Shown: piece after piece, positions 48,182 to 61,490 of the stretch | How positions within the stretch are numbered: position 1 is the first letter of the stretch | How the letters are laid out: every line of letters begins with the position of its first letter | Origin: Cerrena zonata | Lineage: Eukaryota; Basidiomycota; Agaricomycetes; Polyporales; Cerrenaceae | DNA length: 64,000 nucleotides | Direction of reading: 5' to 3' | Assembly: GCA_038087015.1 (NCBI GenBank) | Contig: JASBNA010000080.1 | Coordinates: 1-64,000, forward strand | Notes under the pieces: generated by a model | The model's input: only the letters and a program-made list of their open reading frames with translations | Database searches by the model: none | Told to the model about the DNA's origin: nothing | Program-made: the position numbers and the translations under genes

Positions 48182-48309
48182 ACCTGAGATGCTAAAGCGA
48201 GGATGGGAAGGAGTGGGAGTGGGGAACATTGCAAATATCGGAGCTACACAGGACGTAATTCGGGTAGTCGGAGGTTAAACACTTTCCTTAAATGGTATGG
48301 CCTTGGTGC

Positions 48310-48590
48310 AGGAGCTCGACTTTGACAGTATCTCCACTTCAACTCACTCCCATGGTTAGTGAATATTTTACGATGTATTATAACATCTAAGCTACATATA
48401 TACAGCTTCTCGAGCCATACAGAGGGCCGGAACGATGCTCGAAACGAACTCTTTGCGTTGAATCCCCCGCGCGACGAGTACGAGGCGCCCGCTGTGAGAG
48501 AGCTGAACTCGCGGCGCGCCTATTCCGAGATCACCGAGGAAAGGCCCACGCGCCGTGGGAACATATTCTTGCTAGAAACTACCGTAAGAC
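48310..48590 (+). other. Possible two-exon coding fragment, GC-rich
   Basis: A first piece reads LVQELDFDSISTSTHSHG up to a possible GTTAGT donor (about 48356). After an ATACAG acceptor (about 48404) a GC-rich frame reads EGRNDARNELFALNPPRDEY and AVRELNSRRAYSEITEERP up to a GTAAGA donor (48582). Base composition and splice-like ends suggest real exons from a gene that does not continue. I do not recognise it. Confidence 0.3.
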
Positions 48591-48599
48591 ATGGAAGAT

Positions 48600-51208
48600 A
48601 GTTGTCTTATACCGATACCAGCCTTTGCAATGTGTAGACGGGAGATTTTGGAGATTGTTGACGCTACGGTACGACTCGTTTGTGGGAGGTGAGAATGTAA
48701 TGGCATGAAGTCGACGATACTCAGTCACGGTGGAACCGGAAACGAAGGGTACAGACATCCTTACGTCGCCGCAGAGGGAGGTAGGATGTGATATCTGGAA
48801 ATGGCGTTGAAATAATGCAAAGAAGTTGAGGAGAGTGGTTTTTTCCGACGGAAAGTAATGTAGAGAGTAGACCAAACATGATAGCACCCTTGTCGTGATA
48901 TAGTGTGGTTTCAAGGTCAGAGCCTAGTCTTCTAGCGGGAAGTCATCATAGGTACTCATTCATCGAGTTCAGATCCTGTAACAGAAGGGTAAGATCATGC
49001 TGTCAAAAAAGGTATGTTGAAACTTCGGATAAGGTGTTACACGCAACTATACTATGCTCCAAGTCTGTGGGGTCAAGGGTGAACGATTTAGGGGAGAGAC
49101 GCGGGTATTGCAGGAAATGGTGAAAGTAACGGCCCGAAAGTGTACCAGTTCACGGACAGGGTACCAATAATACACCGAGTCCTAAACTCTCCCGTTTTCC
49201 GCCTCGGTAGTAGCTGAAATGTGTCGAGAGCGGACGATGGCGAGCTGCAATGGTTTGAAGGTGCAACGAGCGGAGTGGCGGTGGACCGATGATCTAACAT
49301 TGGAGATAGACAGGACAAGTTGACGACCGATGAGAAAGGCTTTCCAAGAAAAAGGGGTGCTTGACCTCGCCTTGTACGATCGTGATCCAGGTGATCAAAC
49401 GGGAAACATAGAGAAGTGAGAGAAACGGCACCGAATGAAATCTTGAGAACTACTGCGAGAGCTTGATGAGTCCGAATTCGTATTGGAAGGCTGTCGTTAC
49501 CGATAGAATGAATAGTGAGAAAGTCGGTGTACCGAGGATCGGAATACAGATATGCCATTGGGGTACCGTCCCGGGGTGTGAGGCACAAGTGTCGCGTATG
49601 CTCGATCTCCAAAACGAAATGCATAGAAGCAAGTGTGACGTTCAGCAGAGACGCAGCCACGCTGGAAATGCTGACAGCAACAGCTCTGAGGTGTACCGAT
49701 TCCAATCATGGTCAAAATAACTTGGCGTTCTCCGAAATCGTCGATGTATGCAATCATGAAGGTACGCATGCAGCTCCATGCTAGCATGTCACGATGAATC
49801 GCGTCACTGAGATTATTGGAGTAGAGTCTCAGGGTGGATAGTCCGTGTACTTCGTTTTTGGTATAGATCGAAAGCACCCTTCCAGGTGTGATCTCTAGTC
49901 TCCGAGAGTAGTCGTCAAAGGGATCGGGTAAACGCTCTCCAAACGAGTACGAGGAAAGGTGAACGTTGGGAGGAGTCATCGTTGGACTCTATTTTGGGAC
50001 TTTGAGATAGTAAAATGCGTCGATACGAGGGACGGCAATTCGAAAGCTTCGTATTCACGTTTAGCTGCGAGATATTGGACGTAGGTGATACTGACCTAAA
50101 AATAAACCGGGTGCGTGGGAGACAGGAAGGCTTCCCAAGCAAAAGGCGTACTGGACCTCGCCTTGTACGGTCGGTTTGCAAGTGGTCGGAAGGGAAACGT
50201 CGAGGAAAGATAGAGATGGCACCAAATGAGAACTTGAAGACTACTAAGATGAGTCCGAATGCGTACTGGAAGATTATCGTTATCGTCGAAATGAATGGAG
50301 AGAGGTTTGACGGGTTGTATATCGATATTATAAAAGTACCGTTCTGTCCTGGAGTGTGGGTATGGTGGATCCTCGATCCTCAAATCGAAACAAGGGCGTG
50401 TGGGTTCGAAGGCGAGGCTCCATTGGAGAAGCCAGCACGAGCAGAATGAGGATTGAATGAGTCAACATGGAATAAAAGTTTACACATTATATATGTAGGG
50501 CGTGCATTACAGAAGACAACCAGGATAGGATGGTAGCCACCATGATGCGATGTAAGAAAGAATGACTGTCTCTGGTAGAGACCTAAGCACAGCAACATCA
50601 TCAAAACTGCGAGCCACTCTCATTGAAAGGCCTCAAACGAAATCAGAACTAATAGTCCATAGACTTGATCCACCCCAGGCGAGCTCCCGTAGTGTAATCT
50701 CTTCCCGCATGATATCTTCGTTTCAACTTTAGGCACCAAAGATATTTGCCACAAAGTTCCCCGACGTATATGCTACCGCTAATCCAAGTACAAATACCGG
50801 GAATTGTTGTGAGTCGCATTAGCTATGAAAGATGTGAGGGTACGCACGATATCTTCGTGAAGCACGCCGTCCGTGATCAAGCTCGGACCATAAGCACAAT
50901 CCACCCAGCATTTATTGCACAACGAACGAACAGAAAGAGTGCACTGGTACCGCATGCACACACTGGCGTAGTGGGGATAAGATATACTCATCCGAGGACG
51001 TGTCTGACGGCGTTCGGATGATCCGCAGAGGAAAGGACGATGCCTAGGCGATGAAGCGGGTTATAGAGCTAAGAGATAGCCGATAAAGACATGCAGGTCT
51101 AGAATGGTAGACCATCGTCGGGCTTGTAAGAGTGGAGAGAGCCAGAGAGGACTGAGGTCGTGTTGTCGTCGATGACGTCGCACTAAGCGGAGGGAGGATA
51201 AGCAAGCG
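48600..51208. repeat. Diverged reiterations of one unidentified sequence
   Basis: The segments at about 49340-49640 and 50115-50400 align in direct orientation: both have AGGCTTTCC/AGGCTTCCC, CTCGCCTTGTACG, GGCACC(G/A)AATGA, TGAGTCCGAAT and the (T/C)GTATT/TACTGG region. Frames on the minus strand (e.g. LAWSCMRTFMIAYIDDFGER at 49750) may be vestiges of a multicopy protein family, but stops interrupt them all. No gene is supported. Confidence 0.5.
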
Positions 51209-51738
51209 CAGGACCCCCGGCAACTCACTACAATGTTATACTCCGAAAACTCAATTTTTGGGGCAATCCGTCCTCTACGTTTCAGCGTTCAAACGTCCGA
51301 ATTGGGGTATACCTCCTTATTTTGGCACACTTTCCGTCCGATATTGGAGTACGGGCTCAACGGTGTGGTTCATCCGTCCTTTTTATAGGATACAACCTCA
51401 AAACCGGCACATCAGAGGAAGGCTCGCTAGCAATATGGGCCTTATCATGGTCAATCCAATCATGTCGGCCATCCATCACATTGGATAGAGGGTTACATCA
51501 CTAGCAGGGCCGATAGTAACGAGAGAACATTTCCGAAGGACAGTGCTGGGAACTTCAATCCGTCCTTCGAGGGATACGACCTTCGACCACATAAGGCATT
51601 TTCGTCGGTCTGATGGATATAACGTCAGCCAGAAATTCCGCCAATCCGTCCTTAAAAGAGTATAACATAGGGGGTTGAAACCGACCAAATCCGTCCGCAC
51701 CTGGAATATAACATTATGGCGGATTGCCGGGGGTCCTG
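51209..51738. mobile_element. 530-bp non-autonomous TIR DNA transposon with 6-bp target duplication
   Basis: Both ends read CAGGACCCCCGGCAA inward, perfect for 15 bp, and continue imperfectly to about 35 bp (through AATGTTATA(C/T)TCC). The direct flanks are CAAGCG on both sides (51203-51208 and 51739-51744). The interior is built from repeated GTCCGTCC/GGACGGAT-type motifs alternating on both strands. No transposase. A 6-bp duplication fits few described superfamilies; a longer but mutated duplication, as in Mutator-like elements, is possible. Confidence 0.85.
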
Positions 51739-54700
51739 CAAGCGCTCGATCAACGCTCTCTGGTTGGAGGAAAACTGAGTGATCGATTCTCCTCGATGGT
51801 CTCTTCTCGTCTTCACGACCTCTCTCCACTGTGTCACAACAGGCTCGCTACTTGCGAGACGATCGCTCCGACTCCATGTTGAGTCATCGGACCAAACTCG
51901 CCCATAACACAATTGCTTGCTCCAGTCTCTAATCCCGACCTCCTGGGACCTCTTATGGCTCCGTGGCTGCTGGTTGCTCCCAGTCTTCCGGACAATAACT
52001 GTGACCAAGACCCAGTAAGGTTTATTCTCGAAAATCAAGATCCACCAACGTTCGCCTCATTGTCTCTGCACGGATAGGAGATTGCAGTCGACGCTCCAGG
52101 AATCGCGCGGATAATCACTCTGGCGTATGAATTTCTCGCTATTAACATTAACTATACGACAACTAGGATGTCCTGATAATCTCTGCAGCTGTGTCACTCT
52201 GGCTTGTCAAACACGGGAGCCTGAACCATTAGGTGTACAAGTCTTCGATTGGAGCGACATACTGAGCAAAATGAAACATTATCTCAATATAGAAGAGAAT
52301 CTTAAGACAGCGAAGATAATACTACGGCGAGGTTGGGGGAGTAGGAAACCCGAGACTCTCGTCGGTGCTAAAAGCTACCTATTAACACCGGTATGTATGC
52401 GCTTTCTTTACGAATTCATGATCTCAAATGCTATTAGTACCGCAGGTAACTTGACCAACTACATTCTGCGTGTCGGAGATGTCACAGTTGAAGCTCGACC
52501 GTAGACTGGAAGCTTCGACGAGCTCGTTTCCGCAGATAACGAACTTCGTTCGCTCCTTGATAAAACAATTTTGCAAGTGTCATTTCAACAAGGAGATCCT
52601 TTCTTCCACCAACGACTTGAGCCCAAAATTCTGGAACTACAGCTGTCGAAGGTGTGTACTTCGTCCTCCGCTTCTCTACCCAATCCTAGTAGCACAATAC
52701 TCAAAACCTTCGATTGGTATCCACGATCATTTATGTGGGTACTAATACGACCTATCACATCATAACCAATGACCATCCACCTCTGATGAAGGCCCTTACA
52801 CCGCCAAATTCCAATTATGCTTGCCATGGAATCCGAAACGGTGAGTATATTCAAAAGAGTAACCCAGCCTCGAGAAGAGGTAGGATGACTAAGCACCGAA
52901 AGCGACATAGATATGCCTGAGGTGGGAAAAGAGTTACTACTTCTTCAGTCGTACATCTAATATCATGACTATGGTCTCGATGTGTCAGGATGTACTCACT
53001 ACGCCTAGTACTTTTACGAAGAAAATATACTTCATTAAAGGTTCTTGGCTCAAAGGCTATTCTTATATTCGACACCATTTACATCTGGGTTCCGTGTACA
53101 GTATTCCTTTCTAGACTCGACTAAATATATTCGCACTTCGAAATATTACCGTAACTATCCTTAGCGATCTGTTAACGAGAAAGTAAAAGGACACCTGATC
53201 TCAAGCTTTCTCGTCTCTCCTCGTGGCAGCAGTTTGGCTGTGTTGAAAGAGGAGAGTGGCGAAGTAAAATGATAATGTTCCGAGGGTACGACAAGCTAAG
53301 TAGCATGGTGGTCGACCGATAGTCTGACAACAGAGACAGACGCACTACCGTGTCTCTGCTCTCCTCGATAAGCCCCGAAAATGTCAATGTATGACGCCGT
53401 GATAGTCCGCATCCAGCTCTATGATAGCATTCCAAAGCAAATCTCACATAAGATACTAGATAAGAAACTACCCATCGCAGAAGAATACCTTAGAAATAAG
53501 CCATGCTATGAAGTGACTGCCAAGAGCCGTGACGCGTTGATCTCAAGAGGCTTCATCCAGCACCGTGGTGATCCAACGTGCAAAGAGGGAAACACACATT
53601 TGTAAATCCGTGGTTGGGCTGTCGACGAGTAATGATTTGATGGAGTGATCGTCTGTAGAGTCAAACGAGGGAGGGAGTACGACAAGACAATCTTGGGTGA
53701 AACCGAGAGTCCATCCGCTAGAAAAAGAGGTATGAACACCTGGGGAGATGGACCATGATTCGAGACGAGCCATTTGGAAACCTGGAGTTTTCACTCCCAA
53801 AGCTCTGAAAATAGTATTCCGTGATGGTTATGGATATTATAACAATGTCGAATGCTGAAGTTTCTCTAGTGATCAAGAAGGACATGTCGACGGAGGGATT
53901 GAGACGTCATTGTGGTAATATTACGATATTCAACCGACCGCGCAGGTTGGAGATAAATCAAAGTCATGGCTATGACTGCGAAGAGTGGAGGTTTCGTGGT
54001 CGTGGCACATAGGGAGGATTGAACGATGGGTGTGCGGCGGGAGGTAGCAATCCTTAGTCATGTTTTCGTCATGAAAATGACACAAATAGGACGCTAAGTA
54101 GCGACACCAACAATGTACTAGCATCACTCGACGCTGTAGAGCGAAATAGTATGCAATATCTAGTGCAGTGGCAAGATGTCCGGGTAGAGAGAGTTAGTGA
54201 ATGAAGGGGATTAGCGTTGCATGGGGCAGAGGAAATGTAAACAGGCCCCATGAATCATTTTATCCGACGGAGATCAAATGAGACAGAACTGAACCTGGTA
54301 GTAGCCCTGATGTACCTTCAAGATCGGAGCATGCATACATTCTAGCAAGAAAGAGCCCGTCCATAATCATGAACAATTAGTATAGGCTGTAAGAAGAGAC
54401 GAGCACGCACCGTTATTGTATAACCACCCTAAATGCATACTCGCATTCGAAAGTCGATCTTACAACTGTGAGAGAAGAATTGTCATCGTATCGAAAGACT
54501 ATGCGAGGAATTGATGGCGCAGGATCGTCGGAAATAATCCGAGATACACAAAGCCCACGAGGTGAGTCCCAGCGGAAAGACGCAATGCTGACATTGACAA
54601 CTTAGAGGTCTATTGGTTCGCAGTTGGGGACCGGATTTCAGGACACCGCATGATAAGCTTGGCATCGACGAGAAACCAATATGACACTCGGTCCCAGGCT

Positions 54701-57580
54701 TTCTCGTCTTCCGGCGTCGCATCGGTGATAGATGGGACATTTTGAGAAGCGGGGAATAGTGAACCTGATCCGAAGGTACAACTAGTTGGGTAGCATGGTT
54801 ATGAGCCTCCGGTATAACATTAGAGACGAGCAGAACGTCGACATGGAGTATGCGTGTGGCTATATACTAGCATGCCACGGTATATCTCATAGATGAGATT
54901 ATGGAGGTAGGTTCCGTGTGAGAGTTGCATAGCCTGGTGATGGTACTTCCAAGCTAAGGTAGAAGGGAGTTAGGATCTCTGAGCATAGTCATCCGAGGGA
55001 TCCCCCTAAACGATCAATAAAGAGAGTATCGAGACAAGGTATCGACAGACTCCACTTTGAGGGAGTAGGATTCGAATTGAGTCCACACGACGAGTAGAGT
55101 ACGAGTATCCGAAAGGCTATATCCACATTCGAGATTCTCCCACAGATGTGAGGTATAGACTGTGGATAATGGTGCCCCAGTCAAAACGAAATATGATATC
55201 ACTGGGAGGGGATGAAGGCTGGGTGTGAGATTCAAGTCTAGCACGGTAGCAAATGCAAGTTGTCGAGAAGGGGAATGTCAGGAAAGAGGCGATTCGGTAC
55301 CCAAATGGGGACAGGATTTGTATAGTCATTTGCATTTGTACAATAATGCTTTTTCATTTGCAAGGAGGTATTCATGAACCAAATTTATTATCAGAAATAT
55401 ACTCTAATAACTAGGAATAAGTACATCTTCAAAGTTTATATACTTACTACAAGCTCTATTTAGTATATTTATAAAATTGACAAAGAATGAAAATAGTGAG
55501 GGGAGATTGGGGGCCGTCACATGCTACGTGCCCTAGCTCACTGTGGAAAAGATGCGAGGGTTAGTATCACGGTTGCCATTAGATATAGCGAGTGAACTGG
55601 TTTCGTACATTGACATCAAGAGGGGACGATTGACTCGTGTCTTGAAGTGAGTATAGAGTGAGAAAAACGTACCAGCAGTGACATCCTCGGCAACTTGAAC
55701 AGACGCAGGAAGTCTGGAGCATTGATTCGGCACCGTAATCGTCGATGATAGGAAGTTGGGGGGCTCTCGTCATGTCATGGTGAAGGTACCCCAGAGATGA
55801 TTCATGAAGATGTACATACGAGGTTGAGATTGTGATGCTGAGTGCGAACGTAGTGATGGAGGTGGAGCTGGGGAGTCGCAAAGAGACATCAAGGATGAGA
55901 GTTGCCACCTGGCCGAGGAAACATCTGGAAGGTCAAGATCTAGAACAAAGGGTTGAACTCTTCATTAATCATTAGCGGTAGCACTGAGAATGTTGATATG
56001 CGAGTGCGTACCATGATCGATTAATCACCGAACAGCACGTAGTAGGCGGTAGGCACGGTGGTTGCTTCGGGACCTCGGCGTTGAGTCTTGAGTCTTGACT
56101 AATAACATGAACCAACGAAGTTCACGACGCTGAAGATGTGAAATAAGCTTAAGTGGAGTCCGACGAAAACACGCTAAAACTGACCGACTGGCGCTTTGTT
56201 CGAGTCAGGTTCCCTTCAAGTTATATATGTACGTCTGACTTCTTAATGCCTCCGCCTACTCCTACTAACTGTCGGACAGTCGCTGTATGTTCAAGTTAGC
56301 AGTCTTCTCCAACTCGGAGTTGATTGTGACCTCAACTAGTACTCACCGTATAACGAGGAGGGGCCGTCTGGACGAATTCAAGCAAATGAAGATGTGGTTC
56401 AGAGAACGGTTCAAAGAGCAAGGGTGCGTGTTCATAAAACCTTTCCTCAAGCTCTTCCGACTTGCGCGCCCCGTTGAGAGGCCGCGTCAGCCCCATGTCT
56501 CGTCAGCAACACTCACCAATGCTCCACCTTCCTACCGTAGGTGAGAAGATGCAGTGCAAAACTTGAAACTACGACAAGGCCATTGCTCCGGTAGTTAGGT
56601 ACTGCTCCACCTCTCCTTCTCATTTACCAACTTTCCCTCTGAAAAACCTGAACTCATCTTCTTGTTTTCCTCTTCTCAACATCGACGCCCACAGGTGCCA
56701 GTAGCTCAGTGAACAATGGGTAACAATGTACCTCCTTTGTTTGCCATTTCCGTAGCTCATGAATCATAACATCCCGAACGAGTTCACTCGACCACTCTGA
56801 GTTCCCCGCCCAATTTGCATAGTGCGAGTGCCGTGCTCAGGTCTGTCCTCCCTTTTACTATGTTCAACTCAGTCCTGAGTCCCCGCGCAGATATTTGACC
56901 GTAGGACATCGATTGCGCTCAACACTCCCCGTTCTCTCTTTGACTCAGAGCAGCTCTATCTAAATAACAATGACATTGAAACAACATTTAAAGAAATTCC
57001 GTCGACTTTATGGACTACAGTGTCATAGAGACCTCCCCGGCGCCGTTTTGACGATCATCCACTTCTTCATCATACATTTATAGCGCATTCCATGATGTCT
57101 TGACGTCTACTTTTCGTATCCTGAAACTACCTTCTCATTACAAAATTTGTGTATGTAGATATTCATTGCATAGAAATATACTCTTGATTGTGAAGTTCTA
57201 CTTGAATCAGAGCCCATCGGCTTCTCGCATCTTTGAGTGATATTTATTGTCTTGTTGATCTAGATGCTCTTGTGCAAGCCCAATAAGTTCAATATCTCCC
57301 AAAAAGGAACTGTAAGTACATGTAGCTTTGCTTATGCTATGCTACTATCGGCTACCAAGACACTGCAAACCCATTCAATTTCATTCGTTTCGACCCTAGT
57401 CTCGGCGACTACCCTCTTCACTTCCTAGCATTTTGGCATTTTGGCACTTTGACTTCCTACTTCCGCGAATGTGAGTACCCTCAAGGTCATTTCCAGATCT
57501 TTTCGACAATCCAAACTCTGCAATAAACAAGAAACATCCAAAATACAGGCGTACATGAGTGATTCATATTCCAACTCCAA
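51739..57580. other. Long stretch without a supported gene
   Basis: Open frames are short and overlapping. Parts at 53170-53400, 54640-55000 and 55560-55910 resemble the reiterated sequence at 49-50.4 kb (for example TTTCTCGTC near 53213 and 54698, and TAGCATGCCACGGT near 54868 versus TAGCATGTCACGAT near 49783). A plus-strand frame at 52127-52504 and one at 53381-53605 carry no recognised motif. The 56.6-57.5 kb part is CT-rich and may be the flank of the neighbouring gene. Confidence 0.4.
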
Positions 57581-60500
57581 TCATGCAGCGAGAACCTTAT
57601 TCCCAGCCTTGTCCCACTCAATCTCCTGCTTCAGCATCCCTGTCAGAATCAGCTCCTGGTTATACACCGGATACCCAGCCTCTGCCAATGGTCTCCAAAC
57701 CGCCTTGTCGTCCGGACAGCTGATCACATGGCGGTCGGAATTGGCTTTCAAGATACGCACAGTAGGTGTCCCGGTTCCGACCTAAACGCATAGTGTACAA
57801 ACATCGATGAGCATATAAATATCTTTTACGCCGCTGACATGATAGATGAACTGAGACAAACCTTGCCACCTCCCGCAGTGATAACATTCTTTAACAGCTT
57901 GGTTCCAACTGGGATCTTTGACGTAATGTAGAATGTCATTCCACTGAACAGCTTCCCTTTGTTTTTCTCGGCACGTTCCAGGGCGTCCTTCAAGTTCACA
58001 CCCAGCTTCTTTTCGTTCGCTGGGTCGGAGAGCAAACAGTCGTCTTCGACTGAGGGCACGTGGTTAATATTGTTTGCAGCATAGACAAGTTCGATGAAAC
58101 ATACTTAGCAGCTGGTGAGTGGAAGCACACATCTCTATCCATTTATCCGTTACAACAATCGGGGCGTTGGTCATCGCGCAGAGGAACTTTTCAGTTCGGA
58201 CCAGGTTTTTGGCAACGAGGTGAGTGCACTCTGACGGATTGGTCGTGAACGAGACTCCGAGTCGTGTCATAGACTAGCCACATACCGATAATTGTGAGTG
58301 TAAATACAATAGAATAAAATTAAAAAAACGCACTCGTTTGACGTCATCTGTAAACCTTACTTGAGTAGTCATAATGACGATACTGCTCGGGTCTTTCTTG
58401 TTCAACTTTCCACTGTTACAAGATATCAGCTTATCTCACATCAAACAATACGAATGAACGTACCCAGTCTGAACAGTCTTCCCATCCTTTTTCGCCCTCT
58501 TGTTCTCCCTCTCATTCTCCTCCTCCTCACACTCCCCTCGATCTCCCATACTCGCCCTCTTCTTCCCCTTATCCTTACTTGTACTCGCAGGGGGCGGGCT
58601 CTCCTCCCGACTCCTCTTCAGCTGTTTCTGGAACTGGTTCATATCCGGCATAACCTCCTCCCTCAATTTCTTAGTCGCCTTTGTCACTGCACTCCTCCTC
58701 GACGGACTCCTCTGCGCCGGGGTCTCATCGAATCTGACTCCAGAGGGTCGTCGACGGTGAGTGGTGCCGGTGTTCGGATTTGGGGATGGTGTTTGAGGTC
58801 GTTTCGCTTTCGCTTTCAATTTCAGTATTTTGTGGATTTTGGGAGGAGGGGAAGGTGAGCGAGTCGAGGGTGAAGGTGAAGTAGAGGGAGTTTTGTGTCG
58901 TCGTTTACTCGTTGAAGCTCTGTTGGTTTGTGCCTTTGTCTGTCCGGGTAAAAATTCTGCGTTGGCCTTTGCACTCCTCTTGGGCGAATCCAAGTTTTCG
59001 AGAGAGTATGCCTGTTCACGAGTGGATACGACGACAAAGAGTCTCCTCTTTGGAGTCTTTCCAGGGGTTGCAATGGTTTTCCTACCTCTCTCGTCCTCGT
59101 CCTCGGTATCGATCTCGATAGGGATGGGTTCCTTGCGCTTCGACTTGGGCTTCGGAGCGTCCTCTTCGGAATCATCGTCGATGACTTGTTTCCTCTTCTC
59201 CTTCGCAGTAGCTCCACTCGTCGAAGGTTGTCCTCTCTTCTTGAGTGAAACTACCTCATCCTCCGAGTCAGAATCAATGGCTTTGCCTTTACAAGCTTTC
59301 AACAGTGTCTTCTTAGGACCAGAGATTACTTGAATGTCCAAGTCTTCATCATCACCAAGAGGAGGGAGAATTTTCCCTTTACCCGCTCGAGCTCTCGACT
59401 GAGACCGTGTTCTCCTAGGTGAAGGCGAAGGTCCATCGTACGGGACTTTCTTCGGTCGTCCCAGTCCTTTCTTGGGCTGCTCTTCCTCATCATCAGAGGG
59501 CTCAGCTGGACGAGGTCGATATTCCGATTTCCGAGGTCGTCCTCTCCCTCGTTTAGGTACCTCCTCAACATTCGACTGCTCTTCCAGTCGTGGATGAGAC
59601 TCTGACTTCCTAGGTCGCCCTCTCCCTCTCTTGGGTGGACTCTCTCCTTCAGACTGGTCTCCCACTCTCGGTCGGGAAACCGACTTTCTCGGACGTCCAC
59701 GTCTCCTCTTCGCTGAAGCCTCAACATCTCCCGGTCCTTTCTTGGGCTGCTCTTCCTCATCATCAGAGGGCTCAGCTGGACGAGGTCGAGATTCCGATTT
59801 CCGAGGTCGTCCTCTCCCCCGTTTAGGTACCTCCTCAACATTCGACTGCTCTTCCAGTCGTGGATGAGACTCTGACTTCCTAGGTCGCCCTCTCCCTCTC
59901 TTGGGTGGACTCTCTCCTTCAGACTGGTCTCCCACTCTCGGTCGGGAAACCGACTTTCTCGGACGTCCACGTCTCCTCTTCGCCAAAGCCTCGACATCCT
60001 CCCCATCAGCGGGTGGGTTCTTTCTTGGTCGCCCTCTCTTCGGTGTAGGTTGCATAGGAGAACTGTCTCCCTCTTCGACATCCATGATATCATCCTCATC
60101 GTCGTCTGTTCGATTGTTCTTTGCGGGTGTACTGGAAGACTGAGCTTTCATCTTCATTTTTGCTCTTATTGACAGGGTTTGAGGAGCATTGGTAGGTACG
60201 ACAATACCAGGGTCGCTCGATGGGGAATGTTCAACTCTGTGTTTCTTGATGGGATGGGTAGGTTTAGGAGGTGATGCTTTGGCCTTGCCTTTTCCTTTCG
60301 ACGAAACGAAAGGATCGTCGTCGTCGACGTCCATGTGATCCAACTCGACCTCGAGAGCACCTCCGACACTGATCTCTCCTATGCCATTCATCACCACATC
60401 CTCATCCGCATCTCCGAAAACGACCTCCTCGACCTCCTTCGCACTCACAGTCCTTGCTAGAGCTTGTGTCTCCCGTTCTTTGCCCTTGCCCTTGTTCGCG

Positions 60501-61490
60501 GGTGTTTTCTTCGGACTGAGTTCCCCGTTCAAGACACTCTCTTCTCGACCGACATCCTTCTCCAACGCATCCAATTCCTTGGCGTCATACCCAATCCTCC
60601 CGATTCCTTTCTCCCCGAGCATCGATCCAAAATCCACACCCGGTGGGAAGCAGGTGTATTTCTCATTTGTCGTCGTGAGGTTTCGCCAGTTGATGAAACA
60701 ATCTTCGAGCCAGAGGTAGTTGACGACTGGGATACCCCAAGCTACTGCCTTTTCGGTTTTCGTTCCTTGGTGGCTGGATTTTCATGTTTTATAGTGTTGG
60801 AGTGTGTGATGAGGGAATGGAAAAATGGGGACGTACTAGGCTGCGATCACGACGGTGTTCTTGCCGGACATGCTTGGCGTAAAGTCACCGCCGAGAGTGG
60901 CGATGAGTTTCTTGAGGTATTCGCGGTCTTTGCCCGTGTAGTTCGTGATCGTGATAGACTAATAGAAATTAGCATGTATGCGTAGTAAGGTAATAGACAC
61001 ATACATGGTTAGAAAACCCTTCGACCGTTCGCTTGGGAATGGGATAATGAAGCAGCTGGTCTGTCGGTCTCGAGATCTTGCCCGTCAATCGAACGTACCG
61101 TAACCATGATAGAGATCCTATCATTTTCTTCAAACGGAACGCCTATATGCGACCATTAGACATCAGCTCTAGTTATCGTAACTTGGAAACTCACTTTGAC
61201 ATAAGTTGGCCCTGCTCGATATCGTGTGACTACGATGTCTGCCTCCTCGATGCCTCCCTCTCCGTGGACGACAACCCCGTCTTCTCGCTCGATATCCGCT
61301 TCGTGAGCTCTCCGTTGACTCTCCGTCAAACCCAACTCTTCATCGAGCAATATCTTTCTCTCCTTCCAGATATTCCGTGGCGTTGCTTTCGAAAAATCGG
61401 GATCCTGACTAGGAGAGGTCAAGAGTGTCTCATAGAGGGCTTTCTTCTCCGGCGACATCGTAGCAGGTGTCAACCGCTTCATCAGCAATT
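57581..61490 (-). CDS. Rtt107/Brc1-like BRCT-domain genome-stability protein with AT-hook array
   Basis: Exons on the minus strand: 61490 or ATG 61482 to 61195, 61142-61005, 60958-60837, 60773-58464, 58412-58334, 58273-58105, 58049-57862, 57781-57581. From the ATG this gives about 1164 aa. Order: family linker TPRNIWKERKILLDEELGL (about 30-55), BRCT end (ADIVVTRYRAGPTYVK, IGSLSWLRYVRLTGKISRP, DQLLHYPIP), a full BRCT (SITITNYTGKDREYLKKLIA, WGIPVVNYLWLEDCF), a basic disordered region with seven GRPRK AT-hooks (about 435-630), and a C-terminal BRCT pair (TRLGVSFTTNPSECTHLVAK, PIVVTDKWIEMCASTHQLL, YNQELILTGMLKQEIEW). Family members bind phosphorylated histone H2A at damaged forks. The usual first BRCT is not found upstream; TAG at 61491 could be a splice acceptor from a lost or distant exon. 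Confidence 0.88.
59461..60000 (-). repeat. In-frame 270-bp tandem duplication encoding AT-hooks
   Basis: Segments 59461-59730 and 59731-60000 are nearly identical and in frame (90 codons each). Each unit encodes three AT-hooks of the form RGRP with basic flanks, within serine/glutamate linkers such as SESHPRLEEQSNVEEVP. A further single AT-hook precedes them and a degenerate one (GLGRPKKVP) follows. Few base differences mean that the duplication is recent. Confidence 0.93.

Noticed and set aside
49088..49705. 205-codon minus-strand frame as an intact gene
   Set aside because: Its homologous copy at 50.1-50.4 kb is interrupted and frame-shifted relative to it, no domain is visible, and neighbouring frames share motifs, so it is more likely repeat decay.
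58830..59333. Plus-strand frame of 167 codons opposite the Rtt107-like exon 4
   Set aside because: It is antisense to a strongly supported coding exon, and its composition mirrors the AT-hook/acidic repeats.
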